Shown: one piece after another, positions 1 to 9,657 of the stretch
How the letters are laid out: each line of letters opens with the position of its first letter
How positions within the stretch are numbered: the stretch's first letter is position 1
Assembly: GCA_031551625.1 (NCBI GenBank)
Contig: JAVBNJ010000030.1
Coordinates: 5,427-69,426, forward strand
Reading direction: 5' to 3'
DNA: 64,000 bases
From: JAVBNJ01 sp031551625
Lineage (GTDB): Bacteria; Bacteroidota; Bacteroidia; Bacteroidales; UBA932
Made by a program: the position numbers and the translations under genes
Notes under the pieces: generated by a model
Told to the model about the DNA's origin: nothing
The model's input: the letters and a program-made list of their open reading frames with translations, nothing else
Databases searched by the model: none

Positions 1-765
1 TCCGGCCCTGTGCTCGACAAACCGGGCGATTTGGCGGGATTGCTTACCAACCTCGAAAGCGGCGATGTATTGTTCATCGACGAAATCCACCGGTTATCGC
101 CGGTAGTCGAAGAGTATTTGTACTCGGCAATGGAAGATTACAAAATCGATATTATGCTGGATAAGGGGCCAAGCGCACGTTCCATACAAATTGACCTGAA
201 CCCGTTTACACTCGTGGGAGCCACTACCCGCAGCGGACTGCTCACCTCTCCCCTACGCGCTCGCTTTGGGATCCAGTGTCATTTGGAATATTACGATTCC
301 TCGGTGCTCTTCCGTATTATCCGGCGCAGCGCTGCCATTCTTGATGTAGAAATTGACGATGATGCGGCACATGAAATTGCCCTGCGTAGCCGGGGGACTC
401 CGCGTATTGCCAACGCCCTCCTGCGTCGCGTGCGTGACTTTGCGCAAGTAAAAGGTTCGGGAATTATTGATTTGGATATTACCCGCTATGCCCTGGAAGC
501 CTTGAATATCGATAAACACGGGTTAGACCAAATGGATAATAAAATTCTATCGACCATTATTCATAAATTTAAAGGCGGCCCGGTGGGCATTACAACTATT
601 GCGACCGCCGTAGGCGAAGATCCGGGAACCATCGAGGAAGTATATGAACCATTCCTGATAAAAGAAGGGTTCTTGCAACGCACACCCCGCGGTCGCGAAG
701 CCACGGAACTAGCCTATAAACACATGGGCGCATTTGCAACAAGAGGGGATAGTATGCTGTTCTAA
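1..765 (+). CDS. ruvB: Holliday junction branch-migration helicase RuvB (5' end missing)
   Basis: RuvB is the AAA+ motor that, with RuvA and RuvC, migrates and resolves Holliday junctions in recombinational repair. The reading frame is open from base 1, so the gene enters from the left and roughly the first 80 residues (including Walker A) are outside. What is visible starts at [15 protein letters not shown], followed by Walker B (FIDEIHRL), the sensor-1 segment GATTR, the arginine-finger region RARFG, and the C-terminal winged helix with RTPRGREAT near the end. About 254 residues are present of a family length near 340. The stop is TAA at 763-765. The next gene is 99 bases away beyond a repeat. 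Confidence 0.97.
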   Translation, partial: SGPVLDKPGDLAGLLTNLESGDVLFIDEIHRLSPVVEEYLYSAMEDYKIDIMLDKGPSARSIQIDLNPFTLVGATTRSGLLTSPLRARFGIQCHLEYYDSSVLFRIIRRSAAILDVEIDDDAAHEIALRSRGTPRIANALLRRVRDFAQVKGSGIIDLDITRYALEALNIDKHGLDQMDNKILSTIIHKFKGGPVGITTIATAVGEDPGTIEEVYEPFLIKEGFLQRTPRGREATELAYKHMGAFATRGDSMLF

Positions 766-771
766 TTCTTT

Positions 772-854
772 AGTTGGCAGTTGGCAGTAAACAGTTGGCA
801 GTGCTGACGCTACTATATTTTATATAATTTTACTGCTTACTGTTAACTGCTTAC
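772..854. repeat. Short tandem intergenic repeats (GTTGGCAGT and ACTGCTTACTGTT types)
   Basis: The spacer after ruvB holds several copies of AGTTGGCAGT in a row, then an A+T-rich centre, then repeats of ACTGCTTACTGTTAACTGC. Similar degenerate short repeats are common between genes in Bacteroidetes. No coding potential or promoter is evident here beyond this. Confidence 0.6.
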
Positions 855-864
855 TTAAACCTAC

Positions 865-2013
865 ATGAAACACATGGCCCTTTTTATTGCTATCGTTCTA
901 ATTGTTTTTACATTTTCCAATTTTTATGTTATTTCACGTGGCTATCAGATGCTGGAAGCGCTTGGCCGGTACCGTTGGATTTACGTGGCGGCATTTGTAT
1001 TGCTGGCTCTGACATTCCTTGCAGGCATGATTTTTAAACGGGGCTACGATACAGCTTTTACAGAAACCTTGTGGCGCATCGGTTCGTGGTGGATTGTGGT
1101 GATGCTGTATTCATTTCTCGCCATTCTCTGTTTCGACTTGATACGTTTAGTTTTATTGCTGTTCGGCAAAAAGTTATCGCTGATTTTTGCAAACTATGCG
1201 CAGGTAAAGCTACTTTTATCCGGCTTATTTACATTAGTATTACTTGTTTTAATAGCTATCGGCTACCGCAATGGAAAATCGCCGGAAGTAAAAACACTTC
1301 CACTAACCGTACATAAAAACGTGCCGGATACAAAAGAATTAAACATTGTTGCAATAAGCGATTTGCATTTGGGTACTGTATATACCGAGCGCGATTTGCA
1401 AAAATGGGTAACCAAAATCAACGACCTGCAACCCGATATTGTTTTTCTGGTAGGCGACACGTTCGATGATAATCCCACGCCGGTCATACGGAGAAACATG
1501 GGCGTTGTTTTCGAACAACTGAATGCACCGCTTGGAATCTATGCGGTAACCGGAAACCACGAGTTATTTGCCGATTATAAAAAATCAATGAATTATTTAG
1601 CACAACACGGCGTGCAGCCATTAATGGATTCTGTGATGTTAGTGGCCGATAAATTTTATGTGGTCGGCCGGATTGACCGTTCGATAAACGCCCGCGGTAC
1701 GCACCGGAAAACGATGGCGGAATTGACAACTCCGCTAGATAAAAGTTTACCGATTATTGTGCTCGACCACCAACCGTACGAATGGGACGAGTCAGCTGCA
1801 GCCAGTGTCGATATACAGCTGGCTGGACACACGCACGCGGGGCAGTTATGGCCATTCAACTATATTACACGCGCCATGTATCAACAACACTGGGGCTACT
1901 TGCAAAAAGGGGCTTCTCATTTTTACACTTCATGCGGTATTGGCGACTGGGGTCCTCCTATCCGTATCGGAAGCCGCTCCGAAATTGTACAACTAAAAAT
2001 TTCGTTCAATTAA
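865..2013 (+). CDS. Membrane-anchored metallophosphoesterase
   Basis: Calcineurin-like phosphoesterase of 382 residues. The first ~145 residues hold four hydrophobic segments (about 4-25, 39-58, 75-100, 115-135). The catalytic domain then shows the dimetal motifs in order: ISDLHLG (near 163), VGDTFDD (near 195), TGNHE (near 229), LDHQP (near 300) and AGHTHAGQ (near 320). This arrangement fits the YkuE/YaeI type of membrane metallophosphoesterases, some of which act on lipid-linked or cell-envelope substrates; the substrate cannot be read from the sequence. The next gene starts 3 bases after its stop, so the two are probably co-transcribed. Confidence 0.85.
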   Translation: MKHMALFIAIVLIVFTFSNFYVISRGYQMLEALGRYRWIYVAAFVLLALTFLAGMIFKRGYDTAFTETLWRIGSWWIVVMLYSFLAILCFDLIRLVLLLFGKKLSLIFANYAQVKLLLSGLFTLVLLVLIAIGYRNGKSPEVKTLPLTVHKNVPDTKELNIVAISDLHLGTVYTERDLQKWVTKINDLQPDIVFLVGDTFDDNPTPVIRRNMGVVFEQLNAPLGIYAVTGNHELFADYKKSMNYLAQHGVQPLMDSVMLVADKFYVVGRIDRSINARGTHRKTMAELTTPLDKSLPIIVLDHQPYEWDESAAASVDIQLAGHTHAGQLWPFNYITRAMYQQHWGYLQKGASHFYTSCGIGDWGPPIRIGSRSEIVQLKISFN

Positions 2014-2016
2014 GCA

Positions 2017-2781
2017 ATGAATAAATACAACCTACTACTTATTTTCACATTGCTTGCCACCTCATGTCTTGCACAAGGCAAAGCCTCGAAAGGGCGCGCT
2101 GCCGAAGCATTCCATGACCCATTCGAGCATTTCAGTTTTGTGAGTTTCCGTTTCGACCGGTTAACGAACAAAAATAATACATTTGTAAACCATTATACGG
2201 TGCGGGCAGTAACCACCCGTTGGGCAAAACTGCACTTACGGATGAATGCTCCACTTGTAAACACGAATGTATCCGGCATCAACGAATTCGGATTGGGCGA
2301 TATTGATATCCGGGCATTGTACAGCACCCCGGTAAATTTATTGCACAAGCGACTCTACTTTGCTACATCGTGCCAGTTATACCTGCCAACGGCTACATCT
2401 GACAATACAGGTGCCCACAAATGGCAGGTACGCCCGGGCATCGGACTTGTTTTCTTCCGTGGATCCGAAGAGGCTGTTACCGGCACTTACTCGCTGGGAG
2501 TGGAATATTGGGCATCGTTTGCCGAATCGTCAGGACACGCCCGTACCAATACATTAGCCATCATGCCGAACTTCGACTGGTGGTTTCACAAATGGTATAT
2601 CGGATACTACGCCACATGGACCTACAATTTCGAAACCCACATGTGGGATATTCCGTTTGACGTAGAAGCCGGTTATACGATTTTCCCGCACATTACATTG
2701 GGCGCCGAGATTGTGCTGCCGCTCACAAATACTGTAGATTACAGAAACGACTGGCTGGTCAAATTACGTTATACATTTTGA
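2017..2781 (+). CDS. Exported beta-barrel-like outer-membrane protein of unknown function
   Basis: 254-residue protein with an N-terminal signal peptide (hydrophobic LLLIFTLLATSCLAQG; the Cys at about 17 could be a lipobox cysteine, but the context is also compatible with signal peptidase I). The rest is rich in alternating aromatic and polar residues (for example WWFHKWYIGYYATWTYNF) and ends in an aromatic residue (LRYTF), as outer-membrane barrels do. I do not recognise the family. It follows the metallophosphoesterase by 3 bases, so it probably shares its message. Confidence 0.65.
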   Translation: MNKYNLLLIFTLLATSCLAQGKASKGRAAEAFHDPFEHFSFVSFRFDRLTNKNNTFVNHYTVRAVTTRWAKLHLRMNAPLVNTNVSGINEFGLGDIDIRALYSTPVNLLHKRLYFATSCQLYLPTATSDNTGAHKWQVRPGIGLVFFRGSEEAVTGTYSLGVEYWASFAESSGHARTNTLAIMPNFDWWFHKWYIGYYATWTYNFETHMWDIPFDVEAGYTIFPHITLGAEIVLPLTNTVDYRNDWLVKLRYTF

Positions 2782-2797
2782 TATGCCATTTATTATG

Positions 2798-2805
2798 TAT
2801 ATTTG
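2798..2805 (+). promoter_or_regulatory. Candidate -7 box of a Bacteroidetes promoter
   Basis: TATATTTG matches the TAnnTTTG -7 consensus, 33 bases upstream of the ATG at 2838. The nearest upstream TTTG (2777-2780) is 17 bases away rather than the usual 19-21, so the match is only moderate. Confidence 0.45.
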
Positions 2806-2837
2806 TCGAACAATAATTGTAAAACCTAACACCCATC

Positions 2838-4043
2838 ATGAAAACAAGTTTAACAGTTCTTGCATTACTTATCCTGCTGGCAAGTGCAACAACCCTTGTT
2901 GCACAAACGACTGCTGATTCTACGAAAACAGAAAAACAGACAAAGAAAAAAATTTCGTTCCGCGATTCGCAGGACGGCGCTTTCGATGTCAGCGATTGGG
3001 TCATTGAATACAACGGGTTTATTCCAATGCCGTTTATAGTCACAGAGCCCGCACTCGGCGGATTTGGCGCCGCATTGGCGCCGATATTCATCAAACAACA
3101 TGCACCGGTAATAATCAATGGAAAGCCACATGGCGTACCTCCCGATGTAACAGTCGCATTCGGCGGCTATACCCTCAACCACTCGTGGGCAGTAGGAGGC
3201 GGACGCATGGCAACCATCCCAAAATGGGGACTACGCTACAAAGTAATGGCGGCCTATGCAAACGTCAACATGGATTATTATAAGACATTGAATCTACCCG
3301 TACAGGGCGAAACCGAATTTAAGTTCGGTATTAATGCTAAAGCCATTCCGGTAATGCTATATCTTGGTAAATTATTCAAGGATCCCCGCTGGGAGACCGG
3401 GGTGCAATACACCTTTGCCTATACCGACATTGCTCCACAGCCGGATTTTGACAACCATCCGTATATCGACAGCCTTATCGGAGCCAAAGATTATCACAGC
3501 AAAATAGGCAGTTTAGGTTTCGCGGGCAGTTTCGATAAGCGCGACAATACATTTACGCCGAATAACGGGTATAAAATCTCCTTGAATTTTATGTGGAACA
3601 ATCCCGTATTCGGCAGCGATTACAAATACTCGCAAATCGAAGGCGCCGCCTATTGGTATATTCCGGTTACCAAGTGGTGGATCTGCGGCCTGCGTGGCGA
3701 CATGCAGCAAGTGTGGGGTGATATTCCGTTTTATATAAAGCCGTACCTCGACATGCGCGGCATACCTACCATGCGATACCAAGGCACGACAACCATGTTA
3801 GTAGAAACCGAACAACGGTTCGATGTGTACAAACGTTGGAGCATAATAGCGTTATTGGGAACAGGGAAAGCTTTCGACGGTTTTTCTAATTTCAAAAATG
3901 CGACATTGGCCTACAACTACGGGACAGGATTCCGCTACCTCATTGCGCGCAAACTGGGACTACGTATGGGTATTGACGTAGCAAAAAGCAACGATGCCTG
4001 GGGCTACTACTTTGTGTTCGGCAGTGGCTGGATGCGGCAGTAA
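2838..4043 (+). CDS. Omp85/BamA-type outer-membrane barrel protein (surface antigen domain)
   Basis: 401-residue exported protein: signal peptide to about residue 22 (ending VAQT), a short charged stretch, then a barrel resembling the C-terminal bacterial surface antigen (D15/Omp85) domain. Supporting features are the strand GSLGFAGSFDKRDNTFTPNNG (near 228-248), typical of BamA-like barrels, and DMRGIPTMRYQG (near 307-318), which resembles the conserved RGF/RGY-containing loop 6. No POTRA domains are present, so this is a barrel-only member and not BamA itself. Function unknown; it may be a lipid or protein translocation accessory. It ends with GSGWMRQ. Confidence 0.75.
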   Translation: MKTSLTVLALLILLASATTLVAQTTADSTKTEKQTKKKISFRDSQDGAFDVSDWVIEYNGFIPMPFIVTEPALGGFGAALAPIFIKQHAPVIINGKPHGVPPDVTVAFGGYTLNHSWAVGGGRMATIPKWGLRYKVMAAYANVNMDYYKTLNLPVQGETEFKFGINAKAIPVMLYLGKLFKDPRWETGVQYTFAYTDIAPQPDFDNHPYIDSLIGAKDYHSKIGSLGFAGSFDKRDNTFTPNNGYKISLNFMWNNPVFGSDYKYSQIEGAAYWYIPVTKWWICGLRGDMQQVWGDIPFYIKPYLDMRGIPTMRYQGTTTMLVETEQRFDVYKRWSIIALLGTGKAFDGFSNFKNATLAYNYGTGFRYLIARKLGLRMGIDVAKSNDAWGYYFVFGSGWMRQ

Positions 4044-4071
4044 TGATTTTCAATGTTTAACATATTTTTCC

Positions 4072-4079
4072 TACCTTTG
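4072..4079 (+). promoter_or_regulatory. Candidate -7 box (TACCTTTG)
   Basis: TACCTTTG fits TAnnTTTG 33 bases before the ATG at 4113. No good TTTG stands at the -33 position, so the call rests on the -7 box and its spacing to the gene. Confidence 0.45.
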
Positions 4080-4112
4080 TGAAATTAAAAATAATTTTTC
4101 TAAATTAAAACT

Positions 4113-5105
4113 ATGGAAGAAAAAGCTCCGCTACAAAATAACAATAACCAAGAAATAGACTTGTGGGATGTTTTTAAGAAACTAGGCGCTTGGATCAGAC
4201 AAACAGTGGAATGGTTCTATGATGTCTTTCTTTTTGCATTTGTTTTTCTTATCCGTAAAAGCTTGTGGTTAGTGGGTTTTATTATTCTCGGCTGTGTATT
4301 GGCATTTTTTATGCACAAGACGATGAAACCTTATTACAATTCGAACATGCAGTTACGCGCCAATGTGATGGACAACGCATTTTTCGTGAACATGATTAAC
4401 GACTTGAGCGGCGCCCGCGACTTGGATGCATTAACACAAAAATTGAACTTGCCCGATACGTCAATGGCCAAAGACATTCTCTCAATAACTGCGTGTTTCG
4501 GCGTAGATTTAAATAAAGACGGTATCGTGGACATGGTAGACATTACTAACAAATACATCCGGGGCGATTCGGCAAAAGCATCACAGGTTGTTCCCGGCTA
4601 TTTCTACATCAATGCTTCCGTCTATTCAGACAAAGTGCTGCCTTACATCAAAAAGGGGATAATGAATATTATCGAGAACAATGTTTATGTTAAACGTTAC
4701 AACGACGATCGATTCGTGCGTGTCAACGAAGCGGTAGCGACTTTAACTACGCAAATCAACCTTTTAGACAGCCTTCAAAAAGTGGATTACTTTGACCGCG
4801 AACGCCGTCAAAGTATTAAAGCAGGAGCCGGCCCATTGATGGTACTAAGCGAAAAAGATCAAAAGTTGTATCATGCCGATATTCTTACGCTCACAGAACA
4901 GCGCAGGGCATTGGAATCAAGCTTGATATTGGATCCTAATCCGGTAACACTTGTGAAAGATTTTTCGGAAATGCAGAGTCCAGTAAAATCGTTTGTATCG
5001 TATGCCAAGCCTATTGTTAGCACGGTTCTATTGGCAGGCCTTGCATTCCTAATTATATGGGATAACCGGAAGAAGATATTTCAACTGATTAATGAGAAAA
5101 GATAG
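4113..5105 (+). CDS. Wzz-like double-membrane-span protein
   Basis: 330 residues. The N-terminus reads EIDLWDVFKKL, which resembles the start of chain-length determinant (Wzz) proteins. A hydrophobic region follows (about 35-70), then a ~210-residue extracytoplasmic region with predicted helices, and a second membrane span (about 292-312, STVLLAGLAFLIIW) before a short basic tail (DNRKKIFQLINEKR). This two-span topology is that of Wzz/polysaccharide co-polymerases, but no other capsule or O-antigen gene is nearby, so the role is inferred only from topology and the N-terminal motif. Confidence 0.55.
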   Translation: MEEKAPLQNNNNQEIDLWDVFKKLGAWIRQTVEWFYDVFLFAFVFLIRKSLWLVGFIILGCVLAFFMHKTMKPYYNSNMQLRANVMDNAFFVNMINDLSGARDLDALTQKLNLPDTSMAKDILSITACFGVDLNKDGIVDMVDITNKYIRGDSAKASQVVPGYFYINASVYSDKVLPYIKKGIMNIIENNVYVKRYNDDRFVRVNEAVATLTTQINLLDSLQKVDYFDRERRQSIKAGAGPLMVLSEKDQKLYHADILTLTEQRRALESSLILDPNPVTLVKDFSEMQSPVKSFVSYAKPIVSTVLLAGLAFLIIWDNRKKIFQLINEKR

Positions 5106-5140
5106 AAAATTGCGGGAAAAGAATCCCGCAATTTTCTTTT
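5105..5140. terminator. Bidirectional intrinsic terminator
   Basis: A perfect 13-bp stem (5105-5117 with 5124-5136, core TTGCGGGA/TCCCGCAA) with a 6-base loop, flanked by A and T runs. It lies between convergent genes (the Wzz-like gene and punA) and can serve both. Confidence 0.85.
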
Positions 5141-5963
5141 ATAATGCTTCGATGATTTTTGTAAATAACGTTGTCATTTTATTGGCGGCAGCATTGGCGG
5201 CACGAATTACATCGTTACCATCATTCACATAGTCGACCGGAAATTCGTGTGCTTCATTGGTAATAACCGACATGCCGAATACGCGAAGGCCACAATGCCG
5301 GGCAACGATTACTTCAGGTACGGTAGACATGCCTACCGCGTCGGCGCCAATGAGGCGAAAAAAGCCATATTCCGAAGGCGTTTCGTAGGTAGGTCCTGTA
5401 CCTCCAAAGTAGACGCCTTTTTGCAATTTAATCGCTTTTTTCGCAGCAATTTCTTCTGCCATTTTTATTAATTCCAAGTCATAAGGACGTGTCATATCGG
5501 GAAAACGCGGGCCCATTTCTTCAATGTTTTTGCCAATAAGCGGATTCGGCAGCATGTTAATATGGTCACGAATAATCATCAAATCGCCGACCTTATAATT
5601 GAAGTTCACGCCACCTGCTGCATTTGATACGAACAGGTTTTTAATCCCCAATGTAGCAAATACCCGCACCGGATACGTAACCTCCTGCATCGTGTAGCCT
5701 TCGTAATAATGGAAACGGCCTTGCATCGCTATTACTTTTTTATCTCCCAATGTGCCGAAAATCAAATTACCTTTATGCCCCATTGCCGTAGAATGCACAA
5801 AGTGCGGAATATCTTTATAGGGTATTACTATTGGGTTCTCAATCTTATCAGCCAGCAATCCCAAACCACTACCAAGAATAATAGCCGTTCCGGGCTTTTC
5901 GTTATTTATCCGCTCAGAAATAAATGCGGCGGTTTCTTTGAATTTCACAACACGTTCGTCCAT
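5139..5963 (-). CDS. punA: Purine nucleoside phosphorylase (trimeric type)
   Basis: Cleaves (deoxy)inosine and (deoxy)guanosine with phosphate to the free base and (deoxy)ribose-1-phosphate. The 274-residue length fits the trimeric class. Visible motifs: the phosphate-binding GSGLG near residue 32, [10 protein letters not shown] near 79-88, NAAGGVN near 113 and a C-terminal SVITNEAHE (the Asn-253-type residue that selects 6-oxopurines). It lies 26 bases downstream of mtaD on the same strand, so deamination of adenosine-type nucleosides and phosphorolysis of the product are encoded together. Confidence 0.93.
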   Translation of the reverse strand: MDERVVKFKETAAFISERINNEKPGTAIILGSGLGLLADKIENPIVIPYKDIPHFVHSTAMGHKGNLIFGTLGDKKVIAMQGRFHYYEGYTMQEVTYPVRVFATLGIKNLFVSNAAGGVNFNYKVGDLMIIRDHINMLPNPLIGKNIEEMGPRFPDMTRPYDLELIKMAEEIAAKKAIKLQKGVYFGGTGPTYETPSEYGFFRLIGADAVGMSTVPEVIVARHCGLRVFGMSVITNEAHEFPVDYVNDGNDVIRAANAAANKMTTLFTKIIEAL

Positions 5964-5989
5964 GGTAATAACTGAATTTAATTCGCAGG

Positions 5990-7240
5990 TTATCGCTTCA
6001 TCAAGTCGTATGCCTTTTGGGCAGCGCGTTCAAGAATCTCGTCTTCGCCGGGCACGCAGCGGTTTTCCATCAGAATTTTTCCATCGCAAATGACAGTATC
6101 AATACTATCGCTATGAGCAGAATAAATTAAGTTCGAAACAAAATTGAAGTTAGGGGTGAATGCCGGTATCTTTACATCCACAATATTCAAGTCGGCCAAA
6201 CATCCTTCTTTTATTTTTCCGGCATTTATTCCAACGATTTTTGCGCCGTTTTCCGTAATGCATTGCAATGCCTCGGTAGCAGGCATGGTTGTAGGGCTAT
6301 TGCGCCATGCTTTTTGCACCAACGAAGCTGTTTTGGCTGCTTCGAGCATATCCAGATTATTCGACGATCCGCAGCCATCGGTACCAATCCCCACGGTAAT
6401 ACCTGCAGCTTTCATTTCTTCGTATTTGAATTGGTACCCCGATGTTAATTTTAAATTGGAATTGGGGTTGTATACCACCTTAACATCATTGGCAGCCAAC
6501 ATGGCTATTTCTTCCTCGTCAATCCACACACAGTGGGCAATAATCAACCGGGGCGACAGCAATCCTATTTTGTTTAAATAACGTACAGGGCTCAACCCAA
6601 AATCCTTTACCGAATTATCGTACTCCGTTTTTGTTTCGGCCAGGTGAAAATGGATTAGCGTATTAGTTGCTTTTGCAAAACCGGCCACCCATTGCAATGT
6701 AGCAGCCGACACGGTGTAGATGGCATGTGGCGCCATACAAAATGAAACACGGTCGCTATGCGGTATTGCAAAATACGTTTCAATTTCACGTTTAGCCCGT
6801 TTTGCTTTTTCTTCGTCGAAAAAATCAAACATTACAGGACCCAACACCGCACGTATACCCATTTCTTCCACCGCTTGCAATATGGCAGGGTAATGCATAT
6901 ACATATCATTGAAACAAGTAGTACCCGTCTTTATCATTTCAAGGCAAGCCAACTTCGTAGCCCAGTACACATCCTCGCCGGTAAGCTTCGCTTCATATGG
7001 CCAAATTTTTTCTTGCAGCCATTGCTCCAGCGGCATGTCGTCGCCGGCACCACGAAAAAGGGTCATAGCAGCATGCGTATGTCCGTTAATGAAACCCGGT
7101 ATCACAGCCTTGCCAGTACCGTCAATTACCTTATCGGCGTTATCAATCAAGCCCTCCCCTACCCGTTTGATATACTTTCCTTCGATAAAAATATCAACCG
7201 GTTTTTGGTTAAGCTGTATGTTTTTAATAAGGATACTCAT
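5990..7240 (-). CDS. mtaD: Amidohydrolase, 5-methylthioadenosine/S-adenosylhomocysteine deaminase type
   Basis: TRZ/ATZ-type metal amidohydrolase, 416 residues from the chosen start. Motifs in order: [13 protein letters not shown] (metal HxH), [17 protein letters not shown] and [15 protein letters not shown] (metal Asp). This set is characteristic of the MTA/SAH/adenosine deaminases, which release ammonia from the 6-amino group. I start it at 7240 (MSILIK) and not 7258 (MVKKST) because a good -7 promoter box overlaps the upstream Met. punA follows 26 bases on, giving a deaminase-phosphorylase salvage pair. Exact substrate range is inferred from family only. Confidence 0.85.
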   Translation of the reverse strand: MSILIKNIQLNQKPVDIFIEGKYIKRVGEGLIDNADKVIDGTGKAVIPGFINGHTHAAMTLFRGAGDDMPLEQWLQEKIWPYEAKLTGEDVYWATKLACLEMIKTGTTCFNDMYMHYPAILQAVEEMGIRAVLGPVMFDFFDEEKAKRAKREIETYFAIPHSDRVSFCMAPHAIYTVSAATLQWVAGFAKATNTLIHFHLAETKTEYDNSVKDFGLSPVRYLNKIGLLSPRLIIAHCVWIDEEEIAMLAANDVKVVYNPNSNLKLTSGYQFKYEEMKAAGITVGIGTDGCGSSNNLDMLEAAKTASLVQKAWRNSPTTMPATEALQCITENGAKIVGINAGKIKEGCLADLNIVDVKIPAFTPNFNFVSNLIYSAHSDSIDTVICDGKILMENRCVPGEDEILERAAQKAYDLMKR

Positions 7241-7255
7241 GGTAGATTTTTTTAC

Positions 7256-7263
7256 CAAAGATA
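7256..7263 (-). promoter_or_regulatory. Candidate -7 box for mtaD-punA
   Basis: On the minus strand this reads TATCTTTG (TAnnTTTG). Transcription would begin near 7249, just before the ATG at 7240, giving a very short leader. This is the reason for rejecting the longer start. The -33 element is poor. Confidence 0.45.
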
Positions 7264-7291
7264 TAAATTAAATTCAATAAAGAAGTCATCT

Positions 7292-8095
7292 CTACATCCC
7301 GTAGAATACCCGCAACAGCGCCTGGTGCCAGCGCGACGGCACAATTGCCTTGGATTTGGTAAACGTAACCTGCAACAGATTGCCTACTCGATAACGGAAT
7401 TTCGGCCGCTTTGACCGGATAATTTTATAAATTACTCTTGCCAGTTTAACCGGCTGACAACCGTTGTTTTCTTCTTTTTCGATGAGTTGTAAACATTTTT
7501 TGAAGCGCGAACCATACCCGGAGCTACTGAGTGTGGCTTCGGACACCGTGCGGTTAGCTGTAAATCCGGTACAAAAATCGCCCGGTTCAATCACTGAAAC
7601 TTTGATATTGAATGGATGTACTTCCATGCTCAACGCTTCACTATACCCTTCAATAGCAAATTTCGACGCCGAGTAAAACCCTTGGAATGGAATGCCCATG
7701 AAGCCTGCCAGCGAACTCATGTTAATTATTTTACCACAACGAGCAGCGCGCATGTGTGGTAACACGGCAGTGCAAGTATTGACTGTACCTAAAAAATTCG
7801 TTTGCATCTGTTGCTGGATTTCGGCGGGAGTAGCCAATTCCACCGCCCCGCCGATTCCCATGCCTGCATTGTTAATCAACACATCTATTTTTTCCTGTTC
7901 ATCAATAATTTTTTGAACACCTTGTTGTATGGACTCCGGCTTCGTCACGTCCATTTGCAACATACGTACACCGTTGATATCATTGCAAGCCTTGCGGCTT
8001 GTGCCGTATACGACAAATCCTTTTGCCGCTAAATATTCGGCGCACGATTTCCCTATGCCCGACGATGCTCCCGTAATCAATACAACAATATTCAT
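7292..8095 (-). CDS. Short-chain dehydrogenase/reductase
   Basis: Classical SDR of 267 residues: the cofactor motif TGASSGIGKS at residues 8-17, NNAG near 91, catalytic Ser (MSSLAG) near 143 and YSASK near 156, then the PGDFCTGF segment that usually follows. Cys and basic residues at the cofactor pocket (TSRKAC) suggest NADP(H), which is an inference. It sits between the mtaD-punA pair and the mscL/DUF3078 pair, all on the minus strand; spacing (33 and 41 bases) allows read-through. Substrate unknown. Confidence 0.88.
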   Translation of the reverse strand: MNIVVLITGASSGIGKSCAEYLAAKGFVVYGTSRKACNDINGVRMLQMDVTKPESIQQGVQKIIDEQEKIDVLINNAGMGIGGAVELATPAEIQQQMQTNFLGTVNTCTAVLPHMRAARCGKIINMSSLAGFMGIPFQGFYSASKFAIEGYSEALSMEVHPFNIKVSVIEPGDFCTGFTANRTVSEATLSSSGYGSRFKKCLQLIEKEENNGCQPVKLARVIYKIIRSKRPKFRYRVGNLLQVTFTKSKAIVPSRWHQALLRVFYGM

Positions 8096-8136
8096 AATCT
8101 GTGTAATCTATAAAAACCTGCGCAATCTGTGTTCAC
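8096..8136. repeat. Dispersed intergenic repeat (ATCTGTGTAATCTAT type)
   Basis: Contains ATCTGTGTAATCTAT and GCAATCTGTGTTCAC. Related stretches occur at 9568-9656, 10449-10478, 17861-17914 and, more loosely, 50185-50224. All lie between genes. Confidence 0.55.
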
Positions 8137-9135
8137 TTAAAACGAATAGGCAATCCCTAGCCCCAACATTTCTTTAAACTGTACCTTCGGTCCCCGCTCG
8201 TTGCCATCGCCGTCAGTGGTTTTCACCGCATCGTCGTATCTCAACGAAAGATTCAGCGTAGTGGTAAGAAATTTATTAATCTTCATACTCACCAACACAT
8301 CCCAATTAATTACTACCATCCCGAATGTTTCATAGGCCGAAAACAGGTCCAGCGTACTCATGATTTGGATGTTGTCCGTAATTTTTTTATCCAAGCCCAC
8401 TTTGGCGTACATACCGATTTGTGATCGAATCCGGTCGCCGGGTTTCACCCCAAACGAACCTGCTTGCGAAAGACTATCGTCCAACACAAATGTTAAGCGA
8501 TCGGTGAGCGGTGACACAAATACCGAAAGGAAATCGGTTGGTTTGTAATCAATACCAATTGCAAGATTCAAGTAACCGGGAGCCATCCAGTTTGAAATAT
8601 AATTCTCATCGGTCGGATTCTTATACCCTTCGGCATATTGGGTCGAAAAATCCACCAAAAATGAATAATACAAGTTTTTGTTTTGTGCAAATCCTACTTT
8701 CGAAGTAAATTGTAACTTATCGGCACTCTTTTGCCAGTTGTTGGTTTTGGTATACAACATGCCGAATTCCGTGTTCAATTGGTTATCCCAAGCCCAACGG
8801 TTTTTCTTAAAGCTCAATTGTGCATTCAAATACACATTGGCCGCCACGGTATTTTCTCCCCCGGCAGACCAGTTCGATAATGCAGTTTGTGTAAAATTCA
8901 AGCCGCTGATACCGGTCAGCTTCCACGGCGATTTTGGAGCATCCGAATCTGCAACCATCGTTTCTGCAGCCATTGCCGTAGCTTCCTGCGATTTTTTCAT
9001 GGCATCCTGCGCAGCCGTCAGGTCTGTTTGGGCAAATGCAGTAGTAGCAAATATAAGTGAGAGTGAAAAAATAAGTATACGTTTAGCTACGCTGAACTCA
9101 GCGTTGTGTTTTGATTTTAATAGTGTCCGGTTCAT
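8137..9135 (-). CDS. DUF3078-family outer-membrane protein
   Basis: 332-residue exported barrel-like protein resembling the DUF3078 family of Bacteroidetes (WKLTGISGLNFTQTALSNWSAGGENT near the N-terminus is the family's recognisable opening; it ends LGLGIAYSF). The signal peptide is preceded by an unusually long basic extension beginning MNRTLLKSKH. That extension is shared, as DNA, with the start of the unrelated gene at 50289. The ATG begins only 1 base after the mscL stop codon, so it is expressed with mscL. Function of the family is unknown. Confidence 0.8.
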   Translation of the reverse strand: MNRTLLKSKHNAEFSVAKRILIFSLSLIFATTAFAQTDLTAAQDAMKKSQEATAMAAETMVADSDAPKSPWKLTGISGLNFTQTALSNWSAGGENTVAANVYLNAQLSFKKNRWAWDNQLNTEFGMLYTKTNNWQKSADKLQFTSKVGFAQNKNLYYSFLVDFSTQYAEGYKNPTDENYISNWMAPGYLNLAIGIDYKPTDFLSVFVSPLTDRLTFVLDDSLSQAGSFGVKPGDRIRSQIGMYAKVGLDKKITDNIQIMSTLDLFSAYETFGMVVINWDVLVSMKINKFLTTTLNLSLRYDDAVKTTDGDGNERGPKVQFKEMLGLGIAYSF

Positions 9136-9136
9136 G

Positions 9137-9559
9137 CTATTTAGTATTTTGTTTTAACAAATCGCGAATTTCTGTGAGCAGTTGAACATCTTGCGGTGGT
9201 GCAGCAGGGGCTGCCGGTTCTTCTTTCTTTTTCAGTCTCGAGATACCTTTTACCAACATAAAAATACAAAAAGCTACAATAATAAAATCAAAAACCACTT
9301 GCAGGAAATTACCGTAGCCGATAACAACAGCCGGAGTACTCAAGCCTGTAGCCGCATCAACCGTAGCCGCTTTCAATGTAATGCTCAGATCTTTGAAATC
9401 AACACCTCCAATGAGTAAACCGAGTGGCGGCATCAGGATATCAGACACTACAGAACTTACTATTTTACCAAAAGCCGCACCGATAATGATACCAACGGCC
9501 ATATCAATTACATTGCCACGCAAGGCAAATGCTTTAAACTCTTCTATTATTTTTTTCAT
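9137..9559 (-). CDS. mscL: Large-conductance mechanosensitive channel MscL
   Basis: Inner-membrane emergency valve that opens under membrane tension to release solutes in osmotic downshock. 140 residues with the typical N-terminus ([25 protein letters not shown]), TM1 from about 18, the periplasmic loop, TM2 ([15 protein letters not shown]) and a C-terminal helix beginning [12 protein letters not shown]. Ends 1 base before the DUF3078 gene. Confidence 0.97.
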   Translation of the reverse strand: MKKIIEEFKAFALRGNVIDMAVGIIIGAAFGKIVSSVVSDILMPPLGLLIGGVDFKDLSITLKAATVDAATGLSTPAVVIGYGNFLQVVFDFIIVAFCIFMLVKGISRLKKKEEPAAPAAPPQDVQLLTEIRDLLKQNTK

Positions 9560-9567
9560 CTCTTATG

Positions 9568-9656
9568 TGTGATTTACGCGAATTCAGGCGGATAGTCGCG
9601 GATTCAAGAACCAGCGAAATCCGCCTGAAATCTGTGTTAATTCGTGTAATCTATGA
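9568..9656. repeat. Intergenic repeat with inverted arms
   Basis: Same family of intergenic sequence as at 8096-8136 and 10449-10478 (ATCTGTGTTAATTCGTG). It includes a perfect 11-bp inverted repeat, TTCAGGCGGAT (9583-9593) with ATCCGCCTGAA (9619-9629), which could fold between frdB and mscL. Confidence 0.55.
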
Positions 9657-9657
9657 A

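Noticed and set aside
772..854. CRISPR-like short repeat array after ruvB
   Set aside because: Units are about 10 bases, degenerate and without unique spacers of constant size; no cas genes nearby.
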